Assembly: GCA_011800805.1 (NCBI GenBank)
Contig: MPNW01000210.1
Location: forward strand, 274,467 to 304,362
Reading direction: 5' to 3'
Source of the DNA: Hirudo medicinalis
Lineage: Eukaryota > Annelida > Clitellata > Hirudinida > Hirudinidae
Length of the DNA stretch: 29,896 bases
Below, one piece after another: positions 11,592-22,039 of the stretch. The notes beneath the pieces were generated by a model, which was given only the letters and a program-made list of their open reading frames with translations, had not been told where the DNA came from and searched no databases. Position 1 is the stretch's first letter, and each line of letters opens with the position of its first letter. Position numbers and translations under genes: made by a program.

Positions 11592-14500
11592 TGTATTTAT
11601 AAAGAACCATAAACATAAGCATCAGGGGCACTCAGACCATCTACATAGCACCATTTCCCAGAGGCGCTTTGTGGCGATGCGAGTTGCGACCGTTGCTTTT
11701 GCCGTCGCTCGCAGGAACGCAACTCTCTCGGCCGACTGGCACAATTAGTAACTAAATTAATTTGAGAATAAAATGTCCACGAATTTCGAGAACGAGACTC
11801 ACCGATGGTTTTTTGATGCTCGTAATTGGAAGTCGAACGAGCGCAGAGTTTTGACTCGCGTGGCTTCTTGAAATCTATCGGAACGAGAGCAACTCGATGA
11901 CGACTCAAATCGATTCCAGTATTGTCGGCCAAAATCGCGCAACTGCCGAACGCACGACTTAGAAAATAAGCCTCACCTTTATAATGCTGGGCTTGTAATA
12001 TTCTTCATCGATGGCAGGTCCTAATTCAGAATAATCTCTGCAAATATTTTAATATCTTTAAAATAACTTCACTAGTTAATTTCAAAAATAATGTCCCAAA
12101 CAACAACAGCCCACAACAGAGGTCGTCGATTGATAAAAATTTCGTTTACAGAAACTCTGCAAGGATCGAAGGCCGAGACGACTTTTACAGCGACGTCTTT
12201 CGAACTTGCCTGCAGATTTCCGACTCTGTCTTCGTGCAAAGAAAGTCGGTGCAATCGATTTCCTCGGCTTCGTCCTCCACTCTCTGCCGAATCTCTTCAT
12301 CGACCTTCCTCATCATCCTCGACATGGTTTCCGGAGTCGACTCGACTGAGCGACATGTAAATGATTTTAAAAAATAATTAATCGATTAAAATTCGACCGA
12401 GGATAATAATAATAATAAATCGATTAAAGTTCGACCGATAATAATAATAATAAGTAAACACGAACTCGACCCACCTCGGAGTGCTTCTTCCACGAAAGCG
12501 TCCATTTCGCTCGTTTTTCTGACGGGTGTCGTCGTGGCGACCGGTCGAGGGAATTTCATCGGCGTCAGGCCACTACGACCGAGCGACTTCGAGTGAAGAA
12601 AAGATGTTAACGTCATCAAATATTGTCATTACATATAAATGATTTCAATGTAATTAAGATGAATAATTCGTAAGTTGTGTAAACGAACGTGTAAATATTA
12701 CATGCGAGCGGATTGCGAACCGATATTTGTTAAATTATACGTTATACTGACGGCCATCTTCAAAGGCTCGGGCATCTGGTCGGAGAGAAGTTTCTCTCTG
12801 GCCGACCGAAAATGTTCTTCGACGGAGTTTCTGAGATCGGGGACGAGACCTTCGGACATGTTCTTGCTGCGAACGAAACCTTTCCAGAATTTGATGATAA
12901 CAATAATGATAATAATAAAGCAGCTCACTTTAATGTCGAAAATTCTTTGAAATTTGCCTTCAGTTTGTACAAAATTTGGGCAGTTTTCAAGTCGAAAGCA
13001 TTCAGATCCTGCAGCCCGGCCGCACCTGTTTCGAGTCATCGCAAATGAAAAAGCCTAAGCATCCGACTTCCTCAATCCATACAAATCGGTTGCATGGCAT
13101 GCAACAATAATTAATATGATAATAATTAATTAAAATACTGATATGTAATAATAAATATTCTCAATCATCTGCAGGACAAACCTTTCCTTAATGAATCCCT
13201 GTACTGTTTCAGCATGACGTTCCACAACTTTATGACACTAAAATAGGAAATTAAAATCTTTTAAGAACATCAAGTTGAGAGAAATTGTGTAGATGACTTT
13301 TTCAACCAACCTCAGAATATCAAGGCCACCTTTTGCATGTATGCTTGTTATTTTTTTCTGAAGTATAAGTTTCAAGAAATTATGTTAGTCGTCGTAATAA
13401 TAATTTATTTTGAATTTTTAGAAATTTAGGATTTTGCGATCGAAATTCGATTAAGTTCGGAAGGTACCGACACTCCGAATACCTTTAGGATTTCATCTTC
13501 GTGATCCTCCACAAATTGGTCGGGAACGACGATGTTGATCGAGTTGCCACGGATGGCATACTTTCCGACCGACCCATCCAACACGGAGTCGAAGATTTCT
13601 TGCTTTGACTTAAAATTTTCCAGTATTCCTTTGAATTTATTTGCCAATGCACAGACCTTCAACACAAAATTCAAGTCTTTTTCTATAACATTACATTTAC
13701 ATCATCATCATCATGTCGATCAGGAATAACTTTATGGAGAACTTTGAAGGCAATTGAGATTTGAAACTTTTTAAAAATGTGGCATTTCATGTAAATGCAA
13801 TGTTATCGAATCATTGCGTGAACATGTACTCGGTGTTTTAAATGTTCACAGAATTAATTGGAAGTTAATTAAGAAATCTCGACAAAAAGAAATAACATAT
13901 AAATTAAGAAATTTCTGCACACACCTTGGAAACCCTTTCATCTGAAAGGTTGAATGATACCCGAGCTGTTGATGAGGTCGTTGGAGAGGAACTGAATCAC
14001 AATTTGTTGTTGTTGTTGACTGATTATTTAATAAATAATTATTTTATTTAATATTTCTATTAAAAACTAACGAAATGTCTGCGTTAAACGGTTCAGATAA
14101 ACTCTTCTTCAATTCCTCGACGTCCTGCACGTCCTCTCGGTACGACTTCACGTACGTCCTGCGTGACGACAGTTATCATGAATACTTCTAATCCAATTCG
14201 AGTTAAAAACAAACCAATAAGTTCCTATGTAGAATATCTAAGACATGAGTTGATTTTGAATTGTTGTGAATGTTGCAACATCTATCTTATTGTAAAGAAA
14301 AGGTCACTCGAGCGCATGAACTCCGGGCGTTGGTCGATGACAAACTCACGTTCAAGGCCCACAGATAAAATTACCCATTCTGCATCCACAAGGTCATGTC
14401 CTTCACCTCTGCCAGTGAAGTGATCCTTGCCAAAGCATTCTGCACCTACGTCCGGCCATTAATCGAGTATTGCTCAGCCGTATGGAATCTCCACTATCAA

Positions 14501-16549
14501 TATCTTATCGACAAAATTGAGAGAGTCCGAAGACGATTCACAAAGTCCATTCCCTCTCTACTTCGATTTCCATACACGAGACGTCTTAAAATCCTCGGCC
14601 TGCAGACCTTAGAGCACCGCAGACCGATTTTGGACCTCGGTTTGTGCTACAAAATCTTACAAAATAGGTTCACGAAGGCGAACCTTATAAACAATATCCG
14701 TCCGGCCTCCTATTCTGGTACGAGCGGCCTTACCTACAAAATAAGACCAGTCTCGTGTAGTATAAATGCAACCAAATACTTCTTCTCCGACAGAATAGTC
14801 TGCATTTGGAACTCATTTCCAAACGACATTGTAACCTCTATCATCTTCTCTAGGCTCCGTTGCTACATCAACAAATTTGACCTCTCTAAATTCTTAACTG
14901 CTGCCAGCTGAATCTCCCTCTTCCTTAATATTTATTCCTACCTCATTTAAGTTCCATACTTGTTCTATTTTACTTTATCTTTTTGAATTTTCGTCTCTTC
15001 CCGACTGTTATGATTTTGACTATTGTAATTTGTCGGTTTCTCTGTCCTCACTTCATTTCCATATTCTTCCATTTTATTTTATCGATGTATTTTTTGCACT
15101 TGTCTATTTTCTTTATTCCATCTTACTTTAATTTTTTTTCCTTTCTAATGTTTTGACTTTTTCCTATTAGTTGGTATTTTCAATGTTCCTCATTTACTTA
15201 AGTGGCAAAGCATTGCTTGCCCAGCTGTTTGTTTATTCGAACAAGTAAATAAATATAATAACAATATAAATACATATATTAAAAACACTTAAACAACTAA
15301 TTAAATTCAAAATGCTTTTCATTTCCAACTCACTCCACCGTGGACTCCCATTTTTCCTGCATGTCCACCATTTGTCTTGTCCTTGATGCATATCTCGACT
15401 TGGCTTTTGCTATGAGTACTGCCAAGACTCTCGTGTAGATCTGAGAGTTTGCAGTTTCGGATGGATAAGCAATGAAGTCTTGGTAACACTTCTTGTCTAG
15501 ATTCAAAATAAAACTATATTATGTAAATGTAGTTCATTTATATAGTGCCACAAGCACAGCGTCAGAGGTGCTTTTTGTTAACCATTTATATAGCGCTCTT
15601 TCCCAATGGTGCTTGCGACAGTGCGAGCTGAGTTTCGAACACGACGCATCGCGACCGCTGCCGTTACCGTCGTTATGGTTTTTATGCTCGACCATTTCCT
15701 GATTTGCTAACAAATAAATAAATGGGAGTTGATTGAGATCCACATACTCATGTTGCTTAGATCAATGCAAGATCAATCAACAATTCACATCCTATGAATT
15801 GTGGTGAAATGATTTCAAGTACTCACTGAATTGAGAAGTGATGACGTGGCGAAGAACAAGTCTCGACAGAGAAAGGAAGTACATGTAGACTCTGTCACCG
15901 CACGGCGAAGTAAAAAAAGGCACCAATCTTGGAAGGTGAGACGCCGGGTCATTCTGGAAACGAAACAGTGACAAAAATCTAGATGTATTTTAACTCTTAA
16001 AAAATATGAATTTATTCACTTTGGCAATATTATTGAGCCAAGCAGTTGCTGTCCTCCTAAACTGTTGTTCTTGCTTCTTGTCAAGCACAGGCCAGCAATC
16101 TCTAAAAGTCAATACTTGCAATTAGAAATTAATATCCAGGAGATGATGGAATATGTGTAAAAAAGAATTTAATTATGAATTCCTTATATCCTTCCAAAGT
16201 TATCTTTTCATTGAAGGCAAATTATGATATGGTTCATCTTATGCTTATATCAGTTACTGCTTTTAACCTGAATTCCTTCTTGCATCCATTTGGATCCATC
16301 TTGTTTAAAAGAAAGTATAAAACTTCTTCAACTGCTTTTTTGTTGGGCAAAACAAACATGTCTCTAAAAAAACATATGATCACAGATAAATATTGTTTAA
16401 AAAAACATCCTTTTTCTATTTACTTGTTAAAGGTGACAGTACGGTGCTTCTTTTCCAGTGAAAATGGATCAAATTCCAATAAAAGCAAAGTAGTGTAAAG
16501 AGTCTGTTTAACATCTAATGTTTCCATGCTGTTTCAGACAGATGATCAT
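9937..16549 (-). CDS. HAUS6: HAUS augmin-like complex subunit 6, 20 exons
   Basis: HAUS6 belongs to the eight-subunit augmin complex, which recruits gamma-tubulin to existing spindle microtubules for branching. Exons in transcript order: 16549-16513, 16361-16268, 16101-16020, 15953-15827, 15496-15334, 14158-14072, 13991-13925, 13656-13483, 13357-13311, 13237-13182, 13025-12929, 12866-12752, 12586-12475, 12345-12210, 12037-11977, 11957-11803, 11505-11298, 11159-11090, 10971-10819, 10751-9937. Total about 951 codons; human HAUS6 is about 955. Diagnostic N-terminal motifs: MFVLPNKKAVEEVLYFLL, CWPVLDKKQEQQFRR and FFTSPCGDRVYMYF (SPGG in vertebrates). Exon 8 holds the conserved SVLDGSVGKYAIRGNSI block and exons 9-10 the GGLDILRLSVIKLW block. 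Exons 5-7 and 11 look coiled-coil. The last exon (272 codons) is acidic, Ser/Pro-rich and probably disordered, as in the family. Identity is secure; the start codon, the exon 14 donor and the exon 16/17 junction are less so. Confidence 0.9.
11298..11957 (-). CDS. HAUS6: HAUS6 exons 16 and 17, reading frame tentative
   Basis: Exon 16 (11957-11803) keeps phase with exon 15 if read as LRDFGRQYWNRFE and so on, ending in donor gtgagt at phase 2. It then joins exon 17 (APQSSVPLPSLHKKMD...LLAEQ) only if the acceptor is gcaag at 11506, not the stronger ctgtag at 11511. A second exon 16 frame (DLSRHRVALVPIDFKKPRES) looks just as protein-like but fits neither junction. I chose the phase-consistent version. 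Confidence 0.5.
11592..11717 (-). mobile_element. Diverged SINE relic
   Basis: Minus-strand remnant in the HAUS6 intron between exons 17 and 16. It shares cgccacaaagcgcct, the tggtgctatgtag segment and the general order of the family, but box B is eroded and the 3' end is changed. It is flanked by an (AAT) run. Confidence 0.45.
12189..12345 (-). CDS. HAUS6: HAUS6 exon 14 with a possible GC donor
   Basis: The exon encodes VESTPETMSRMMRKVDEE and onward to KTESEIC. It can end at 12210 with AG|gcaagt, a perfect GC-AG type donor, or at 12189 with CT|gtaaaa, a GT donor of weaker context. Both leave phase 2 and join correctly to exon 15 (DYSELGPAIDEEYY). The longer form adds seven codons. Either or both may be used. 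Confidence 0.6.
12381..12456. repeat. Two tandem 38-bp copies
   Basis: atcgattaaa(a/g)ttcgaccga plus an aat tail, at 12381 and 12419, in the HAUS6 intron between exons 14 and 13. Confidence 0.8.
14290..15275 (+). mobile_element. 5'-truncated LINE remnant (CR1/Jockey-like)
   Basis: The plus-strand frame 14396-14911 holds the C-terminal part of a non-LTR reverse transcriptase: AFCTYVRPLIEYCSAVWN, then a DKIERVRRRFTKSIPSL block, RLKILGLQTLEHRR, and a terminal WNSFPNDIV motif. Upstream in the same frame is RALVDDKLTFKAH, followed by a stop (14366-14368 region), so the copy is dead. The catalytic YADD region is absent, which means strong 5' truncation. A 3' UTR and an A/T-rich end (aataaatataataac) follow to about 15275. 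It sits in the HAUS6 intron 15334-14158, antisense to HAUS6. Confidence 0.8.
15530..15697 (-). mobile_element. SINE copy, same family
   Basis: Minus-strand copy inside a HAUS6 intron (same strand as HAUS6). Box A-like tggtcgagca is near 15686-15695 and box B-like GTTCGAAACTC at 15630-15640, followed by the body and the 3' end tatataaatgaactacatt. Confidence 0.7.
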
Positions 16550-16594
16550 GAAAATTTTATCGAGACCCACAGAACCAAAGAAGCCGCCACTTTC
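16513..16594 (-). CDS. HAUS6: First visible HAUS6 exon; start codon uncertain
   Basis: Read on the minus strand, the frame is open from 16594 and gives GGFFGSVGLDKIF, then MIICLKQHGNIR, then donor gttaaa; it joins exon 2 as Y-MFVLPNKK. The only ATG in this frame is at 16549. But FGSVGLD resembles the (L)xALGF(D/E) motif before that Met in vertebrate HAUS6, so a further 5' exon supplying about 20 residues may exist upstream of an AG near 16594-16600. I could not identify it. Confidence 0.5.
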
Positions 16595-16991
16595 TTATTG
16601 CTGTCGTTCGTAAACAAATTTCAACATATATGAAATTCAACCTTTTTTAAATTGTATAACTTTGATAAATGTTATATTTATATTTATTTACATAAACACT
16701 GAATAGTTTAAGAAAAATAAAAATTATTTTAATCAAAAATATTTTACAACGGCAGGTGAAATAACATTACCTAAACGGAATTTTTATCCCTTAGTATTAA
16801 GCAATTTTTTTGCGTTTTAATCTTAAACAATTTTTGTATTTACAAAATTAGTCATCATCTGATACACAAAATTGAGGGTTGTGAGTAGATATATTTGCTA
16901 GTGGCCTGATTTAGTAACCTTACTTGTTGAGTTAAGTTAAGTTACTTGAAGCGCGACTGTATAGGGATTTTCCCTTCTTTTTTTGTTGCAA
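16550..16991. promoter_or_regulatory. Probable bidirectional promoter between HAUS6 and the evectin
   Basis: About 440 bases separate the two divergent start codons. The part near 16940-16975 is less AT-rich (gaagcgcgactg) than its surroundings. No TATA box is evident. A bidirectional role is inferred from geometry alone, and an unrecognised first exon of HAUS6 may lie inside. Confidence 0.45.
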
Positions 16992-18624
16992 ATGGATTTT
17001 GAAGTAATTAAATCTGGGTGGCTAAATCGTCAAAGTGAGATTTGATGCGACGCACTATCATCATAATTTTAATTGTCGAAATAAAATTGGTTGATTAATT
17101 TTTTAACTTTTAATCGCAAGGTTCAATTTTGAAAAGATGGAAAAGATGCTGGTTTGTCTTGTACAGGGATGGTTACTTTAAATTTTATGACAACCCCAAC
17201 CAAAATGTTGCTGACGGAGCCATTTCTATTAGTTGTGATTGTTCAGATGTTATTTCAGAAGTATGTCTGAAGTTTTACAGTTGTTTTGATTAGTGTATTG
17301 CTTTCAGTATTCACTGATGCAAACAATTTTCATCTGCCCATCTTTATTTAAATTTATTCAGTGAAGAAGCAAACAATGTCATATTTTGAACCGTTATTAA
17401 TTGCAATTATAAGAGATGCATTAATAAGAAATCTTAATGTTTGTTATGAGTTCATCACTGTTTTATTTAAATAATAACTTAACCGAGGTTCGAGATGTCA
17501 CCACACCTCCTCATTTGAGTAAGGACTGCCTGTTAGCAGTGTCAGCCATGAATGGAGACACGTGGATCATGTGTGCTGAATCATCAGATGACAAGAAGTA
17601 AATCATCACATTTTCATTAAAGTAAATTTTTTAAGATCAATTTAAATGGGGAATAATAAAAATTTGTTTGTGATTGGATCTTAGGGCCTGGGAGATGACC
17701 CTCAATGACGTGCGACTCATGCAGCCCGTCCTACCGCCACCCCCTTACGCTCAAACGATTCGACCGCCTCCATATTGTGCCAATAATCAAGTGGTTACTT
17801 ACACCAACCAACCATATGGTATTGGAAATTGTCATGCACTTAATTAACTGCCTTCATTATTTTTCAGTTTAAAATTTCAGTTATGAATAATGCTTATGAT
17901 GATGTGAAACTTTTTAGTGGGTCATTAGAAGTCTTAAAGAAATATTTTAAAACAATAAGCAAATGGAGGATCAACAATTCCATTTGAAATGTTTAATTGG
18001 AGTACATTTTTACCATTTAGTTCAAACATTTGTGTGGACTCTTTGTAAATATTAGGATTATTTCCACTGTCTTACAGTTTATAATTCATTTGATTATAGA
18101 GTTTTTAATCTTAAAATCAAGTACCTCAACTCAATGTCAAGACTCCCAAAACACTGTAAAAGTTCAGCTTTCTGTTGCTTACTTAATTAATAATTAAGCA
18201 AAATTCCATTAAGGTGTGCATGATTTTTGTCCTGATTGATTCGTCGTGCAGTTCCGGTTCGTATTTTGAAAAATGAAGCGCCATCCAAGTGATTGATAAC
18301 ATCGAATGAAGCTTAGACCCTGTGCTTGATCGATGTTTTGTTTCTCTGCAGTCTCTAGCAGCACGATGCAGAAATTTGGAAATTCTAAGTCGGATTTTGA
18401 AGTGGTTTTAAAACAAATTAACGATTTGAATTATTGTTTCAGGCCGAATTCGTGATGAATCTAATTAAAAATCGGCAGGCTACCAGTATCCGGGTCAAAC
18501 GACGACAATAATTTATGCAGACCAGCCGTGCTATTACAGAAGAAATGGTACCGATCTTGCGGTGGGCATGATGGCAGGTGCTGCACTTGGATCCATGATG
18601 TGGGGTCCTATCTTGTGGTGGTGA
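16992..18624 (+). CDS. PLEKHB2: Evectin, PH-domain protein of the PLEKHB1/2 family, 5 exons
   Basis: Exons: 16992-17034, 17121-17260, 17488-17597, 17685-17818, 18479-18624; all GT-AG, phases agree, 190 residues (family about 220). The start MDFEVIKSGWLNRQ sits where evectins begin. PH domain, roughly residues 6-105: SILKRWKRCWFVLYRDGYF, then SKDCLLAVSAMNGDTW, then CAESSDDKKAWEMTL with the C-terminal helix Trp. Lys22 in RWKRCW corresponds to the Lys that human evectin-2 uses to bind phosphatidylserine. A Pro/Tyr-rich linker carries PPPPY and PPPY, WW-domain ligands of the Nedd4 type. The end TDLAVGMMAGAALGSMMW is the hydrophobic tail typical of the family. Expected role: recycling-endosome and post-Golgi traffic. 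The symbol means the PLEKHB1/2 family; I cannot tell the two paralogues apart. Confidence 0.93.
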
Positions 18625-19260
18625 TCGGGGAACGACTTGTTGCAAAAAATGATATTGCGTCTGCATCTTTTTGGCGTCCAGTTACCGAGGTTCCTTTTGA
18701 TCGACGATCGATTTTTGTTCCACTTCAATCATTTCCCAGCTGTGACTGAATTTATCATTTCATGATTTCAATGAATACTATTTAGTGATGGTGATAAGGC
18801 ATTCTATGTTCTCTGCTTTCGGACTGATGACCGTCAAAAAGGACGAGCGAAATAAGATCGAGCAAGTGCGTTGAAACTCTGACGATCGTCTGCTTAGTCT
18901 GCAAGAGTCGTTCGTTTCATCGCTTTGGAAATTTTCAGCTTCAGGGTCTCGACTCGGCGTCATGAATTTTGGATGAATTAATTTTTAATTAATTAAATCT
19001 CTTTCATTTTTAATAAAATTTAAAACTTTTATTCTTATTCCTAAGCTTCACAGGGAGAACCGGCCTTAATGATTCAATTATTGCCGTATTAAATTGACCA
19101 AAATTGCTCTCGGGGACGGGCTTAAGAGTATCATTATCATGGTCATTCCTCCCTGTTGGGTCGTTTGAGAAGAGTTAGATCTAAGACTCGTACGGCCACA
19201 GTGTGGAGAGCTTAATGAGCTTCAAAGCTTTTCCACTTTTCCGCTCATTTTCTGGCGTTT
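18625..19260. other. Evectin 3' region and intergenic spacer
   Basis: Probable 3' UTR up to about 19030. After that I see no gene or repeat. Confidence 0.4.
19012..19017 (+). terminator. Candidate poly(A) signal of the evectin
   Basis: AATAAA about 390 bases after the evectin stop, in a T-rich context. I noticed no closer canonical signal. Confidence 0.4.
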
Positions 19261-19440
19261 CACCCTGGTTGCTTGGCAACTCGGGGGCCCGATTTCACCT
19301 GTTCGGATTGCGACTTTATAAGTCAGACAATCTGGTCTTATTTTAAGCTTGTTGCTTGCCTAATGATTGGCGGAATATGTCGTGGCGCCACTTATTGGTT
19401 GAGAGGAATTTTGCGAAATCCGATCGTCTAATTAGATAGT
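19261..19440. promoter_or_regulatory. Promoter-like patch with an RFX X-box-like palindrome
   Basis: 19268-19280 reads GTTGCTTGGCAAC: half-sites GTTGC and GCAAC three bases apart, close to the RFX X-box. Around it are attggcgg and attggttg (CCAAT-like) and a GC-richer context than its neighbours. No associated gene is identified. Confidence 0.3.
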
Positions 19441-19504
19441 AATAATTATTGTCGGTATTTCAAATCAGTAATCAACAATTATTTTTTTTTTTTGATTACT
19501 TATA

Positions 19505-20340
19505 TTGAGCAATAATTCAATTCTTGTGACGAATGGTTGTTTTTACGCATTTTCTGGGGTTGAGACCTCGCAAAGATCGAGTGATGCCCCTATTATGCGT
19601 TTCCTGCTTCCCGATTGGTTGAATGATGGATCAAGTGTAGGATGGTCTCGTGATTACTTCCTAACTCATCAGGGGAGGCCGAGAATTTTTCCTTTAAAAC
19701 AACATTCACGTGCATCTGAAAGTCACAAACGGATGAAGATCCATCTCGCTCAGATTTTGATTAAGATGATCGATGGCCTTTTCAAGCACCGCTCCTGCAT
19801 TCCTATTGTCACCTCAGGACGGCAAACAGAACTCTGAGGATTTCTAAGTGCTCTACAAGTGTCCTTCTCTCAACGCCCAAAACTTCTTGAAACATTGAGA
19901 AGGTGGACAATCGATGGGGGGTGTCCTTGACATACGATACACTCCCAATGGACAAGTGAGCTGGAAAACATGGAAAGGAGAGAATAAAAAGGGAGAAGTC
20001 TGTTGCTTCTCGATCAAACATCTTCACCTTCTGCTTCACCTTCTTCGATAACGGATGAGTCCAGGAGTCATGGGCAGGAAGAGTCGTCAGAAGATGGATT
20101 GGGATGGTCCTGATGGATGGCACGGTTCATCCAGAGGCTTCCACTTAATGAGGGGCGGTTCCCCGGAATGGCAGACGTAAATCAAACCTCCTTCGTGTTG
20201 GAGCAACATCACCGCTTGCTCTCCTCCATACGGGAGGAGATCTGCCCTTCGAGAGGGATTACGACCGTGGGTTCAAAAAATAAAATACGACAAGGAGCTG
20301 GGAGAAGTTGGCGAATGTTGGAAAGTGACTCCGCTTGAAA
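19505..20340. other. GC-richer stretch without a recognised gene
   Basis: Contains moderate open frames on both strands (for example plus 19595-19837, 80 residues from an ATG; plus 20117-20338; minus 20123-19809). None shows a domain I recognise. It could be promoter, UTR or non-coding RNA. Confidence 0.3.
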
Positions 20341-20350
20341 TGAGACTCAC

Positions 20351-20381
20351 GTAGAGTCTGGTAATTACTGCCCCCAGACAT
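20351..20381 (-). CDS. Possible first coding exon of an unknown minus-strand gene
   Basis: Minus-strand ATG in a fair context (accaacATG) gives MSGGSNYQTL and then an excellent donor, C|gtgagt. I found no partner exon to the left. Confidence 0.2.
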
Positions 20382-20884
20382 GTTGGTGCCTCTGTAGGAA
20401 GAATGCCTTGCTGAGAGGGAGAGTGCCGGGAGGGGGGGGGGAAGAATGCCTTTGGCACTGCCTCCCATCTTTCGAATAATTTTAAAATTTCGATTTACTG
20501 ATAAGTATTTTTATTTCGGAACAAAAACACTTTCATTCAAACACTCCATTTCTCCTTGGAAGTGGAGTCGAAGAGAAGTTGTGATCCGGTTGACAAATGA
20601 CGGCATTAATTCAATAGCGGTTTCTGCGCCTTTAATGAGATGGGTGCAAAACTGAGCGAGAAAAGTATTGAAACGAGCGAACTAATCGATTGAAAATTCG
20701 AGTGACGTCTGATTAAATGGATTGTTCTTCCCTCCCACGTCATCGGGCAGGGAGACTTCCTGTTGCCGGCCAGGGTTGGATGGACGGATGGGTGAACTTG
20801 CAGCGGAATGCGGGTTCTCGATTTGAGATGGCTGGATTTGATTCTTTAGAAACTCAAACACTTATCAACAAGAAGGTTCCATTA

Positions 20885-20887
20885 AGA

Positions 20888-20939
<52 letters not shown>
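20885..20939. repeat. (AG)n dinucleotide microsatellite
   Basis: Nearly perfect ga/ag run. Confidence 0.95.
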
Positions 20940-20944
<5 letters not shown>

Positions 20945-20965
20945 CATCCTGAAAAATGTCTTTAA

Positions 20966-21768
20966 GATTTCATTCGAAACAATTTCTGTCTTCAGTAAAC
21001 TTGAAAACAAACATCGGTCCACAATCTCCTCGCCATAAGAGGATTCCAAATCTTCTTTCATATCTGTGAGCGATATTAAAGGATTACCGATCGCTAGGTA
21101 CTTTTAAGCCCCAACACTTTTTCCCGGGAACATCCTTTCGTTTTATGTTGAGGATGAGTTTTTATTATGAGTTAATTCAATTTTGAACGAAGGATTAATG
21201 GAGTTGCAACGATCGATAATAAATATTTTATATTCGTTGGTGGATTGATGAGTCAATCAAATTTTTGATTTGCAGATCCACCTGCAATCAATTCATTGAT
21301 TGAAAGATTAAATTATATTTATTTATTTTGCATAATAATTGACTATATTATGCAAATACCTAAGAGACCAAAGACATCTTGTAGAACAGTTTGGGCTGAA
21401 ATATTACTTTCAAAAAATGATGTGATTACGCTTCAAAATGATGAATTATGATCCAAAGTCGATATTCAAAAATATATTTGACGCATACGAGAATAACTTT
21501 TAAAACACTGTTCCTCGAATATTCTAGATAAAGCTAGAAAATATAAATTTGTCCAAACCAAGCATCGTAAAACTTGATAAAAAAATTCTATCTGTGCTTT
21601 GTGTCGGGTTTGGCTTAACGCCAGCACCAAGTTTATCGTTGAGACCGAAGGGCTCCGAAATTTTGGGCTCAAAAACTTCAGACAACCACATTTTTTTAAA
21701 ACTGCTTAAACGGTAATAAATGAATTAAAGATTGTCAATTTATTTCTATAAAATTTTTTTATATTAAA
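20966..21768. other. Intergenic, nothing recognised
   Basis: AT-rich unique sequence. The few open frames are short and carry no familiar motif. Confidence 0.5.
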
Positions 21769-21892
21769 ATGTAGTTCATTTATATAAAGCCATATGCATA
21801 GCATCAGAAGCGCTTTTTGTTAACCATTTATATAGCGCTCCTTCCCAGGGGTGCTTGTGGCAGTGCAGGCTGGGTTTCGAACTCGACATGTA
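21769..21892 (-). mobile_element. SINE copy, 5'-truncated
   Basis: Minus-strand copy that starts just before box B (GTTCGAAACCC) and includes the conserved body and 3' end. Its body resembles the copy at 3943-4132 more closely than the other two do. The box A part is missing. Confidence 0.7.
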
Positions 21893-22039
21893 AACGATGT
21901 TTTGTTTGTTTGTTTAAGAGACCAATCAGTTGTGCATTCCGTTGAATTCATCTCAGGTGAATTAATGGCAATTATTAATATTTTTTAAAGTAAAACAAGT
22001 AAATACTTTAAAAAGTATTTTTTTTTAAACAAAGAAAAT

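Noticed and set aside
12698..13039. Minus-strand frame read straight through HAUS6 exons 11 and 12
   Set aside because: It is out of frame with exon 11. The phase-consistent reading uses separate exons 13025-12929 and 12866-12752.
13426..13674. Unspliced 82-residue minus frame ending ISIAKS
   Set aside because: Comparison with HAUS6 and splice phases place the acceptor at 13657 and the donor at 13482; the last part is intron.
20717..20965. 82-residue plus frame ending in an Arg/Glu run
   Set aside because: The end is the AG microsatellite and the first part has no recognisable domain.
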